A DNA stretch of 64,000 bases, taken from CAVVGB01 sp963747715 (lineage in GTDB: Bacteria; Actinomycetota; Thermoleophilia; Gaiellales; Gaiellaceae). Under the pieces are notes generated by a model. That model saw only the letters and a list, made by a program, of their open reading frames with translations, had not been told where the DNA came from and searched no databases. A program made the position numbers and the translations under genes. This document shows, one piece after another, positions 17,995 to 25,392 of the stretch (its first letter is position 1; each line of letters begins with the position of its first letter). Where the stretch lies: positions 62,001 through 126,000 of the forward strand of contig CAVVGB010000001.1 in the NCBI GenBank assembly GCA_963747715.1, written 5' to 3'.

Positions 17995-18058
17995 AGGCAA
18001 GGACGCAGGGAGCCCGCGTACCAGGCAGTACGTGGGCGACCGAGGACGCCGCCTGGCG
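17995..18058 (+). repeat. partial, diverged relative of the 167-bp element
   Basis: This stretch matches the middle of the 167-bp element: AGGCAA, GGACGCAGGGAGC, a hairpin, then GACCGAGGACGC. The hairpin is kept although its loop differs: CGTAC-CAGGCA-GTACG, extendable to about nine pairs with flanking GCCC/GGGC. The outer stem arms are not recognisable. Unlike the full copies it lies between two genes on the same strand. Confidence 0.5.
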
Positions 18059-18110
18059 AAGTCTTCGCAGCCGCACCAGGATTGGAGGGGATTGCCGGGC
18101 TGACCACCAG

Positions 18111-19286
18111 TTAGACGACTCCGGCAAGGAGGAAGGAGCGGTTCTCCTTCGCCATCTCGCGCGCGATCACGAGGCGCTGGATCTCGTTCGTGCCTTCGTA
18201 GATCTGCGTGATCTTCGCGTCGCGCATCATGCGCTCGACCGGGTACTCCTGCATGTAGCCGTAGCCACCGAGTACCTGCACCGCTTCGGTCGTCACCTCC
18301 ATCGCGACGTCGGAGCAAAGGAGCTTCGCCATCGCCGAGTACTTCGTCAGCTCCGGCGCGTCGTCGTCGATCATCTGCCCGACCTTGTAGAGCAGCCCGC
18401 GCGCGGCTTCGCATTTCGTCTCCATGTCCGCGAGCTTGGCCGCCACGAGCTGGTGCTCCGCGATCGGCTTGCCCATCGTCTCGCGGCTCTTCGCGTACTC
18501 GAGCGCGTAGTCGGTTGCACCCTGCGCGATGCCGAGCGCCTGCGCGCCGATCGCCGGGCGCGAACGGTCGAGAACGCGCATTGCGATCTTGAACCCCTCA
18601 CCCTCCTCGCCGAGCAGGTTGCCGGCCGGGACGCGGCAGTCGTTGAAAAAGATCTCGCCGGTCGTCGAGCCTTTGATCCCCATCTTCGGCTCGATGCGGC
18701 CGACCTCGAAGCCCGGCGCCTCCGCCTCGACGAGAAAACAGGAGATGCCGGCGTGCCCTGCGTCGGGCTCGGTCTTCGCGAACACGGTGTAAAGGCCGGC
18801 GACTCCGGTGTTGGTGATGAAGCGCTTCGAGCCGTTGAGGACGTACTCGTCGCCGTCTCGGCGCGCTTCCGTTCGCATCGCGGCCGAGTCGGAGCCCGAG
18901 CCGGGCTCGGTCAGCGCATAGGCGGGCAGCCACTCCCCGCTCGCCAGGCGCGGGAGGTACCGCTCCTTCTGCTCGTCGGTGCCCGCCAGCCTGAGCGCGA
19001 GGGAGCCGAGCTCCTGCACAGCGAGGATGAGCCCCGTCGTCGCGCACACCTTCGAGATCTCCTCGACCGCGACGAGCACCATCAGCGCGCCCGTTCCCGT
19101 TCCGCCGTGGCGCTCCTCGAACGGGAGGCCGAGGATGTCGTGCTCGCGGAAGAGCTCGACCATGTCGTGCGGGAACTCGGCCGAGGAGTCGATCTCGCCG
19201 GCGCGCGGTGCGATGCGCTCACGCGCGAGCGTGCGAACGACGTCGCGAAGGTCTCGCTGCTCCTCCGTCAGCGGGTCGTAACCCAC
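18111..19286 (-). CDS. acyl-CoA dehydrogenase
   Basis: A 391-residue flavoenzyme that oxidises acyl-CoA to trans-2-enoyl-CoA, passing electrons to ETF. Family signatures are visible: YALTEPGSGSDSAAM (FAD/substrate site), KRFITNTG, the QVLGGYGYMQEYPVER helix, and the catalytic Glu in IYEGTNEIQR near the C-terminus. Length is standard for short/medium-chain or butyryl-CoA dehydrogenases. No other beta-oxidation gene is adjacent. It is divergent from the M14 peptidase with about 36 bases between starts. Confidence 0.92.
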   Translation of the reverse strand: MGYDPLTEEQRDLRDVVRTLARERIAPRAGEIDSSAEFPHDMVELFREHDILGLPFEERHGGTGTGALMVLVAVEEISKVCATTGLILAVQELGSLALRLAGTDEQKERYLPRLASGEWLPAYALTEPGSGSDSAAMRTEARRDGDEYVLNGSKRFITNTGVAGLYTVFAKTEPDAGHAGISCFLVEAEAPGFEVGRIEPKMGIKGSTTGEIFFNDCRVPAGNLLGEEGEGFKIAMRVLDRSRPAIGAQALGIAQGATDYALEYAKSRETMGKPIAEHQLVAAKLADMETKCEAARGLLYKVGQMIDDDAPELTKYSAMAKLLCSDVAMEVTTEAVQVLGGYGYMQEYPVERMMRDAKITQIYEGTNEIQRLVIAREMAKENRSFLLAGVV

Positions 19287-19322
19287 GGGGTCAGTCTAGG
19301 AGGCCGCGTAGGCTGCGGGAGG

Positions 19323-20009
19323 ATGCTCGAGCCGTTCTTCGCCGCACTGGCGCTCGTCGGTGGTCACCAAACCGCGCCCGCGAACGAGGTCATCGGCCAC
19401 TCCGCTTTCGGACGACCGATTCGCGCTGTCAGCTACGGGCGGCCCGACGCGACCCGCACGGTGCTCGTCTTCGGCTGCATCCACGGGAACGAGTGCGAGG
19501 GGATCAAGGTGACGCGACTCATCGAATCCGCTCCGCGCGTCGCGAAGATCGTGGTCGTCCATCAGCTGAACCCGGACGGCCGCCGGCTCGGCGTTCGCCA
19601 GAACGGGCGCGGCGTCGACCTGAACCGGAACTTCGGGTCGCAGTGGACGCCGATCGGGACGCGCTGGGATCCCGAGTACTCCGGCCCACGTCCCTGGTCG
19701 GAGCCCGAGACGCGTGTCGCACGGCGGCTGATCGACCGTATCCGGCCCGACATCACGCTCTGGTTCCACCAGCCGCAGGCGCTCGTGCGCGCGTGGGGAC
19801 CGAGTCGGCCGACCGCACGTCGCTACGCCGAATACGCGCGCGTTGCCTACCGCAGCATCCCCTGGCCGAACGGAACGGCCCCGAACTGGCAGAACCACCA
19901 CTTCGATGGAGCGAGCGCGTTCGTCGTGGAGCTCCCGGCCGGCCGGCTGTCGGCGGAGAGCGCAGAGAGGTATGCGCGGGCCGTCTATCGCCTGGCGAAG
20001 ACGGGTTAG
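19323..20009 (+). CDS. M14-family zinc carboxypeptidase-like protein
   Basis: A 228-residue peptidase of the murein-peptide amidase/carboxypeptidase type. Zinc ligands are His54 and Glu57 in GCIHGNECEG and His149 in LWFHQPQ. The catalytic Glu is probably in AFVVELPAG (about 203). NPDGRRLG and DLNRNFG are further M14 hallmarks. GGGAGG directly precedes the ATG at 19323, and the earlier open frame is antisense to the dehydrogenase. The short hydrophobic N-terminus could be a weak signal peptide. The TAG stop overlaps the first base of the 167-bp element. Confidence 0.85.
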   Translation: MLEPFFAALALVGGHQTAPANEVIGHSAFGRPIRAVSYGRPDATRTVLVFGCIHGNECEGIKVTRLIESAPRVAKIVVVHQLNPDGRRLGVRQNGRGVDLNRNFGSQWTPIGTRWDPEYSGPRPWSEPETRVARRLIDRIRPDITLWFHQPQALVRAWGPSRPTARRYAEYARVAYRSIPWPNGTAPNWQNHHFDGASAFVVELPAGRLSAESAERYARAVYRLAKTG

Positions 20010-20175
20010 GAGGGTTTGGCGGAATCCGCTCCGCCGAATGGGTGCGATGGGCGGCGAGAGGCAACGGACGCAGGGAGCGTTCCTACTGATTTCAAGTACG
20101 GGCGCGACCGAGGACGCAGCCTCGCGGCGATCCAGCGCGGCCAGGCGGCATCAGCCGTATTTCGTCAAGCCCTCC
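20009..20175 (+). repeat. 167-bp convergent-gene-end element, copy 1
   Basis: It runs from GGAGGGTTTGGCGGAAT to ATTTCGTCAAGCCCTCC. The two 17-base ends pair, with only G-U wobbles as exceptions. Internal hairpins are TACT...AGTA (about 20083-20099) and CGAGG-ACGCAG-CCTCG. It fills the whole gap between the TAG of the M14 gene (its last G is element base 1) and the TAA of pncA two bases past the other end. The same element recurs at 33300-33466 (inverted) and 34679-34844. Confidence 0.9.
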
Positions 20176-20176
20176 T

Positions 20177-20785
20177 TTAGCTCGAGACGGCCGCCTTGGC
20201 TCGCCGGACTTCCTCGGAGGACGCCACCTTGGCCCCCGCGGCCTCCATCTCGTCGAGCGCGCGCTCCGAATCGCCGGGCGTGAGGTCGACGCCGCGCACC
20301 GCATCCTCGACGACGGTCACGTCGAAGCCCTGCCGGACCGCGTCCAGCACGGAGTTCTTGACGCAATAGTCGGTCGCAAGCCCGGCGACGTAGAGCTGCT
20401 CGACTCCCCGCTCGCGCAACAGGTCCACGAGCCGCGTGGCCTGGAAGGCCGAGTACCCCTGGCTGTTTGGATCCTGTCCCTTGTCGATGATGACGTCGAC
20501 CTTGGCGCGCTCGAGAGCCGGATGAAGCTCAGCGCCCGGCGTGTTCTCGACGCAGTGCACGGGCCAGATGGACGGCGGATCGGCGCCGCGCCACTTCTCC
20601 GGGTCGACCTCGACCCCCTCGAAGGACCCGTGGTCGGCGCAGTGCCAGTCGCGCGTGGCGACGACGAGGTCGAACGAGTCGAGCAGCGAGTTGATCGGTC
20701 CCGCGATGCGATCGCCTTCGGAAACGGGGAGAGCGCCCCCCGGCGTGAAGTCGTTCTGGAAGTCGACGATGAGAAGCGCGTCCAC
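20177..20785 (-). CDS. pncA: nicotinamidase/pyrazinamidase (isochorismatase fold)
   Basis: A 202-residue amidase converting nicotinamide to nicotinate for NAD salvage. The catalytic triad is present: Asp8 (VDFQNDFTPGGAL), Lys102 (DKGQDP) and Cys141 (ATDYCVKNS). The metal ligands Asp46, His48 and His52 are in RDWHCADHGSF. The start is GTG at 20785. It is convergent with the M14 gene across the first 167-bp element, and its TAA begins two bases after the element. Confidence 0.9.
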   Translation of the reverse strand: MDALLIVDFQNDFTPGGALPVSEGDRIAGPINSLLDSFDLVVATRDWHCADHGSFEGVEVDPEKWRGADPPSIWPVHCVENTPGAELHPALERAKVDVIIDKGQDPNSQGYSAFQATRLVDLLRERGVEQLYVAGLATDYCVKNSVLDAVRQGFDVTVVEDAVRGVDLTPGDSERALDEMEAAGAKVASSEEVRRAKAAVSS

Positions 20786-20838
20786 AAAGCCAGTCTAGAC
20801 CGGCCTCGGGGACGCGCCTCTCGTGTGCTTCGTACGAG

Positions 20839-21307
20839 CTAGTACCCCATGGCGTTGTCTTCGGTGCCGGTGTCGTCGTCCGTCTTCGTGTTGTCGTCGG
20901 TCGTGTCGCTTCCGGTCCCGGCTCCGGCGCCGCCTGCGCCGACGACGAGCGTTCCCTCCATGCCCATCTCGCGGTGGTTCCCGACCGGGCAGTAGATCTC
21001 GTACTCACCCTCGGCGAGATCGACCGTCACGTCGGCGCTGTCTCCGCCGCCGATGACGCTCGTCTCCTCTTCGATGCCCTGGCCGTCGATCTCGAGCGCG
21101 TGCTCGAACTCGCCTGCGTTCGTGAGGTGGAAGGTGTACGTCCCCGCCGCGTCGAGCTTCGATGTCCGAAGGATTGAAGCTGAACTCGGTTGCGGAGACG
21201 TCGACCTGTTGGCCGCTCGCCTCTCCCCCGTCGTCGTCGCTGCCGCAGGCAAGCAGCGCGAGAGGAAAGACGAGCAGAACACACGTGTATGTGAGCAGTC
21301 GCAGCAT
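20839..21307 (-). pseudogene. cupredoxin-domain lipoprotein, frameshifted
   Basis: The N-terminal frame starts with ATG at 21307: MLRLLTYTCVLLVFPLALLA then Cys, a lipobox, continuing to EFSFNPSDI. The rest of a small blue-copper domain is in another frame: KLDAAGTYTFHLTNAGEFEH through YCPVGNHREMGMEG. The type 1 copper ligands His, Cys, His and Met are therefore all encoded. One extra base near 21160 (ATCGAAG where ATCAAG is expected) breaks the frame. The C-terminus is an acidic Thr/Asp-rich tail. If intact it would be a membrane-anchored electron carrier outside the membrane. Confidence 0.75.
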
Positions 21308-21344
21308 GTCTCTCAATACGAGCCTGCGCCACGGGCGGATTCGC

Positions 21345-22298
21345 TCATCCGGCATTCGGCAGCACCTCCCGTTCGTAGAAGTCGAAGAACCCTTCCTGGT
21401 CGGGCCCCACCTGGTGGACATACACGTGGTCGTATCCCGCGTCCTCGTATTCCTGGATCTTGGCCAGATGGGTTTCCGGATCGGGCCCGCAAACGACGGC
21501 CTTCGCCACGTCGTCCTCGCTGACCATCTTGGCCGCCTGCTCGAAATGGAGCGGGAGGGCGAGCTCCTGCGACAGGTCGCCCTTGACCGCCGCGTTCGGC
21601 CACCACTCACACGCGGTCCTCTTGGCTTCGCCTTCCGTCTTCGCCCAGCACACGGTCACTTGGCCGTAGGCAGGCTTCCCTTTCCCGCCGCCGGCGGCGA
21701 ATGCCTTGAGGACTTCCTCGTCGGGCGCCGTGCCGATGAGGCCGTCGTTTCGCCCCGCCAGCTCGGCCGCGCCTTCCTTGGAGGCGGCGACCAGAAGCGG
21801 CGGCGGCCCATCGGGCAGCGTGTAGATCCTGGCGTTCTCGACGGTGTAGTAGCGGCCCCGGTGGCTCTGGTACCCGCCCTTCCAGAGCAGACGTATGACC
21901 TCGATCGCCTCGGCGAGCATCTCGAGCCGCACCTCACCCGGCGGCCAACGATCGCCGAGGATGTGCTCGTTCAGGTTCTCGCCGGTGCCGACGCCGAGAA
22001 AGAAGCGGCCCGCCAGCATCGCCGCCGCTGTCGCGGCCGCCTGGGCGATCACGGCGGGGTGCGTCCGGATCATCGGACAGGTGACGCCGGTTCCGATCTC
22101 GATCTTGTCGGTCACCTGAGCGATCCCACCGATCACGGCCCACACGAACGGGCTGTGGCCCTGCTTGTCGATCCAGGGATGGAAGTGGTCGGAGACGAGC
22201 GCGTGCGTGAAGCCGACCTCCTCCGCCCGGCGCGCGTTCGCCACGAGCGTGTCGGGAGGGTGTTCCTCGGAAGAGAGGGCGTAGCCGAGCTCGGGCAT
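21345..22298 (-). CDS. LLM-class F420-dependent oxidoreductase (FGD-like)
   Basis: A TIM-barrel luciferase-like protein of 317 residues from the ATG at 22298, which has GGCGGAG just upstream; the longer frame adds an unrelated N-terminus. Landmarks are ALVSDHFHPW, IGTGVTCPMIRTHPAVIAQA, FLGVGTGENLNEH and GPPPLLVAAS. These fit the subgroup resembling F420-dependent glucose-6-phosphate dehydrogenase. It would use cofactor F420 rather than FMN; the substrate is unknown. It is divergent from the DUF488 gene, with 43 bases between starts. Confidence 0.85.
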   Translation of the reverse strand: MPELGYALSSEEHPPDTLVANARRAEEVGFTHALVSDHFHPWIDKQGHSPFVWAVIGGIAQVTDKIEIGTGVTCPMIRTHPAVIAQAAATAAAMLAGRFFLGVGTGENLNEHILGDRWPPGEVRLEMLAEAIEVIRLLWKGGYQSHRGRYYTVENARIYTLPDGPPPLLVAASKEGAAELAGRNDGLIGTAPDEEVLKAFAAGGGKGKPAYGQVTVCWAKTEGEAKRTACEWWPNAAVKGDLSQELALPLHFEQAAKMVSEDDVAKAVVCGPDPETHLAKIQEYEDAGYDHVYVHQVGPDQEGFFDFYEREVLPNAG

Positions 22299-22341
22299 CT
22301 GCTCCGCCTTACCCGGGCCCGCTCTCCGACACACTAGGGAC

Positions 22342-22857
22342 ATGCGGGTCTTCACGATCGGCCACGGGACCCGGCCCGCCGATGAGCTCGTCGCGTGTCT
22401 TCAGGGCGCCGGCGTCGCGACGCTCGTCGACATACGCCGGTATCCGGGCTCGCGACGCAATCCGCAGTTCAACAAGGAAGCACTCTTCTCGACGCTTGCC
22501 GACGCCGGCATCGCGTACCGCCACGCGGTCGAACTCGGCGGCAGGCGAAGCGGTGAGCCCGGTGAGGAGCGGTTCACCTGCATCGGCACCGCGTTCCGAA
22601 GCTACGCGGCGCGCATGGGCGCGCGGGAATGGCAGGAGGCGCTCGCAGCCGCCCTCGAGGAGCCGGTGCCATGTGTGATGTGCGCGGAGACGGAGCCCCG
22701 GCGGTGTCACCGCCTGCTCGTGTCCGACCTGCTCGCCGCTCGCGGGCACGAGGTCGTGCATCTTCTGCGCCCGCACGACTCCCAGGAGCATCGGCTTTCG
22801 AAGCAGGCGGAAGCACGCGACGGGAAGCTCTATCTTTGCGGCGAGTTGGTTGCATGA
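22342..22857 (+). CDS. DUF488 family protein
   Basis: 171 residues beginning MRVFTIGHGTRPADELVACL, the usual opening of DUF488. It includes VDIRRYPGSRRNPQFN and CAETEPRRCHRLLVSDLL, the conserved Cys/His-containing segment. The function of the family is unknown; the conserved Arg and Cys residues suggest an enzyme or nucleic acid binder. The stop overlaps the start of the amidohydrolase (ATGA), so the two form a coupled pair. Confidence 0.88.
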   Translation: MRVFTIGHGTRPADELVACLQGAGVATLVDIRRYPGSRRNPQFNKEALFSTLADAGIAYRHAVELGGRRSGEPGEERFTCIGTAFRSYAARMGAREWQEALAAALEEPVPCVMCAETEPRRCHRLLVSDLLAARGHEVVHLLRPHDSQEHRLSKQAEARDGKLYLCGELVA

Positions 22858-24404
22858 TCCTCGAGAACGGCGTCATCCGCACGATGGACCCGGCGCTGCC
22901 TACGTCGGCGGCGCTCGCGATCGCGGGCGAACGGATCGCCGGCGGTGTCGGCACGCACGAGACCGCCCTGGCGAGCCCCGAGCGCGTCGACCTCGGCGGG
23001 CGTTGCGTGCTCCCCGGCTTCACGGACTCGCACACGCACTTCGCGCAATGGTCGCTCGCGCAGAGACAGGTTCGACTCGAGGGGACGAAGAGCCTGGAGG
23101 AAGCGGTCGCGCGCGTGGCTGACGCCGTGCATTCCGCCGATCAGGATCGCTGGCTGCGGGGGACGGGCTGGCGCAGCGGCGATTGGTCGCCCATGGTCGA
23201 GCCGACGCGGCAGGCGCTCGACGCGGTCACCGGAGACAGGCCGGTCGCGCTCATGGCGAAGGACGGTCACAGCCTGTGGGTGAACTCGGCCGCGCTCGCA
23301 CACGCCGACGGCAACCTGCAGGTGAAGGGCGGCGTAGTCGAGCTCGACGTGCGCGGCGAGCCGACCGGCGTGCTGCGTGAGGAATCGGCGTGGCAGTTTC
23401 GCGAGACGTACGTGTACGGCACGACGTCCGACGACGAGTGGATCGATGCCATGCGCGACGGGATCCGCATCGCCAACTCCCGCGGAGTCACCGCGATCCA
23501 CGACAAGGACGGGTGGCTCGGCGCACTCCGCTTCTTCCAGCGGCTGCGAGCGGACGATGCTCTGACGCTGCGCGTTTGGCAGTCCCTTCCGCACGAGCAG
23601 CTCGACCATCTCGCCGAGGTCGGCGTCGGTTCCGGGCTCGGCGACGACCTGTTACGGGCCGGCTACATCAAGGTCTTCATGGACGGCACGCTCGGCTCGC
23701 AGACCGCGCGCCTCCTGGACGGCTCCGGCGTGCAGATCACGAGCGGCGAGGAGTTCGCGGACATCGTCGCGCGCGCCGCCCGCATCGGCTTTCCCGTCGC
23801 AGTGCACGCGATCGGCGACCTCGCCAACCGCGACGCGCTGGACGGCTACGAGCGCACGCAGGACGAGTGGCGGCCGCGAGGCCTGCGGCAACGCATCGAG
23901 CACGCGCAGCTCTTGGCGGACGAGGATCTTCCGCGCTTCGCGAAGCTCGGCATCGCCGCGTCGGTGCAGTTCACACATGGCCCGTCGGACCGCGACATCG
24001 CCGACCGCTTCTGGGCCGGCATGACCGAGCGCGCGTACGCCAACGGATCGCTCGCACGGAGCGGCGCGCTGCTCGTGAACGGCTCCGACGCGCCCATCGA
24101 GGAGCTCGATCCGCTGCTCGGCGTGCGCGCGGGCGTCCTGCGCACGCTCGACTCGCGGGAGGCCTGGCATCCCGAGCAGGCGGTGTCCGCCGAGCTCGCG
24201 CTGCAGGCGACGACCGTCAACCCCGCCTGGCTCGCGCGGGACGAGCGCCGCCGCGGTCGCCTCCTGCCGGGCTACCTCGCCGATCTCGTCGTCCTCGACC
24301 GCGACCCACTCGCGATCTCGGCGGAAGAGTTGCCCGAGGTGAGCGTCGTAGCGACGATGCTGGGCGGACGCTGGGTTCACAACCCGCCGCCCTGGGACTC
24401 CTGA
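22854..24404 (+). CDS. YtcJ-like amidohydrolase
   Basis: A 516-residue metal-dependent hydrolase of the amidohydrolase superfamily, AepA/YtcJ branch. The N-terminal beta-sandwich leads to the metal motif FTDSHTHFAQW. Later come IKVFMDGTLGSQTA (lysine-containing strand), AVHAIGDLAN, RIEHAQLL and NGSDAPIEELDPLLG (metal Asp). The C-terminal RRGRLLPGYLADLVVLD closes the sandwich. It probably hydrolyses an amide or ester of unknown identity in the cytoplasm. The ATG at 22854 overlaps the DUF488 stop. Confidence 0.88.
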   Translation: MILENGVIRTMDPALPTSAALAIAGERIAGGVGTHETALASPERVDLGGRCVLPGFTDSHTHFAQWSLAQRQVRLEGTKSLEEAVARVADAVHSADQDRWLRGTGWRSGDWSPMVEPTRQALDAVTGDRPVALMAKDGHSLWVNSAALAHADGNLQVKGGVVELDVRGEPTGVLREESAWQFRETYVYGTTSDDEWIDAMRDGIRIANSRGVTAIHDKDGWLGALRFFQRLRADDALTLRVWQSLPHEQLDHLAEVGVGSGLGDDLLRAGYIKVFMDGTLGSQTARLLDGSGVQITSGEEFADIVARAARIGFPVAVHAIGDLANRDALDGYERTQDEWRPRGLRQRIEHAQLLADEDLPRFAKLGIAASVQFTHGPSDRDIADRFWAGMTERAYANGSLARSGALLVNGSDAPIEELDPLLGVRAGVLRTLDSREAWHPEQAVSAELALQATTVNPAWLARDERRRGRLLPGYLADLVVLDRDPLAISAEELPEVSVVATMLGGRWVHNPPPWDS

Positions 24405-24425
24405 GCCTCCTATTACAATTGAAGC

Positions 24426-24776
24426 ATGAGCCGCACCATGCGACCCGTGCACGACGAGGACTGCGCAGTCGCGTGCACAGCCGACATCATCGGCTCGAAG
24501 TGGACGGCGATCATCGTCCACGACCTCTCTGAAGGCGCGCGCCGCTTCTCCGAGCTCGAGCGGTCCTGCCCCGGCATCAGCCCGCGCACATTGTCGGAGC
24601 GCCTACGCGTGCTCGAGCAGGACGGGCTGATCACGCGGGAGAGCGCGAGACGGCGTGTCGACTACGAGCTGACGGAGAAGGGCCAGGCCCTTCTGCCGAT
24701 CATCGAAGAGATGCGCCGCTTCGGTCACCAGTGGCTCGTGCCCGAGCACGACCACGGCGCCACGCTGGCGCGCTAG
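24426..24776 (+). CDS. HxlR family transcriptional regulator
   Basis: A 116-residue winged-helix repressor or activator. It starts with the MarR-like HxlR pattern CAVACTADIIGSKWTAIIVH, then RFSELERSCPGISPRTLSER (recognition helix) and the wing with VDYELTEKG. Cysteines at the N-terminus could sense redox or aldehydes as in some family members. A TACAAT box ends only six bases before the ATG, so the transcript may be nearly leaderless. It could regulate the amidohydrolase upstream or itself. Confidence 0.9.
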   Translation: MSRTMRPVHDEDCAVACTADIIGSKWTAIIVHDLSEGARRFSELERSCPGISPRTLSERLRVLEQDGLITRESARRRVDYELTEKGQALLPIIEEMRRFGHQWLVPEHDHGATLAR

Positions 24777-24780
24777 CGCG

Positions 24781-25368
24781 CTAGACCGAGCCGGAAGCGA
24801 ACCGGCGGACCGTGCACGGGGCCTTCTCTGCCTCGCCGCGCTCCTTGGCCGCAAGCTGTGCGAGCGGCCCCTCGACCTGACACTGGCTGTCGCACCCGTC
24901 CCCGCTCGCCATGTTTCCGTCGTCGCAGGCCTCGCCGGCCTCGACCAAACCGTTCCCGCACCGCGGTGGGATCGCGAACGTGGACGTCTTGACCCCGATG
25001 CAGATGTGCCGGTGCTCTCCAGGCCGGAGGTCCTTGCTGCCCACCTTGGCGTAGTACCGCCCGGCCCGCGGGTTGTAGACCAGGCTCCACTTGCCGACGC
25101 TGTCGGTCCGGTCGGAGGCGACCCGCTGGTCGGGGCCCGACCGAACGCGCATGATGGAGACGCGCCGCCCGGGCTCACACGCCGGGTTCGTAGACGTCGC
25201 GCGGCCCTTGAAGACGTTCGTCTCGCCCTGGAACCTGACGGTCAGCGTCCCGCCGAAGCGGACCGTGTGCGCGGACGCGGCCTCAGCCACGAAGGCGGCC
25301 GCCAGCCCGCAGGCCAAGACGACCAAAAGGTTCCGCAGAATCGACCCCTGCCGCATGGGACGCTTCAT
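24781..25368 (-). CDS. secreted protein with a myxo-type disulfide repeat
   Basis: 195 residues with a signal peptide (MKRPMRQGSILRNLLVVLAC then AAAFVAEAASA). The first domain is a beta-rich region (VRFGGTLTVRFQGETNVFKG). After about residue 130 comes one Cys-rich repeat, CGNGLVEAGEACDDGNMASG then DGCDSQCQ, the pattern seen in multi-copy extracellular proteins of myxobacteria and others. A single copy is unusual. The C-terminal tail is short and charged. It is probably exported; function unknown. It is convergent with the HxlR gene, four bases apart. Confidence 0.75.
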   Translation of the reverse strand: MKRPMRQGSILRNLLVVLACGLAAAFVAEAASAHTVRFGGTLTVRFQGETNVFKGRATSTNPACEPGRRVSIMRVRSGPDQRVASDRTDSVGKWSLVYNPRAGRYYAKVGSKDLRPGEHRHICIGVKTSTFAIPPRCGNGLVEAGEACDDGNMASGDGCDSQCQVEGPLAQLAAKERGEAEKAPCTVRRFASGSV

Positions 25369-25392
25369 GTCTATAACGCGGCGAGGGCAAAG

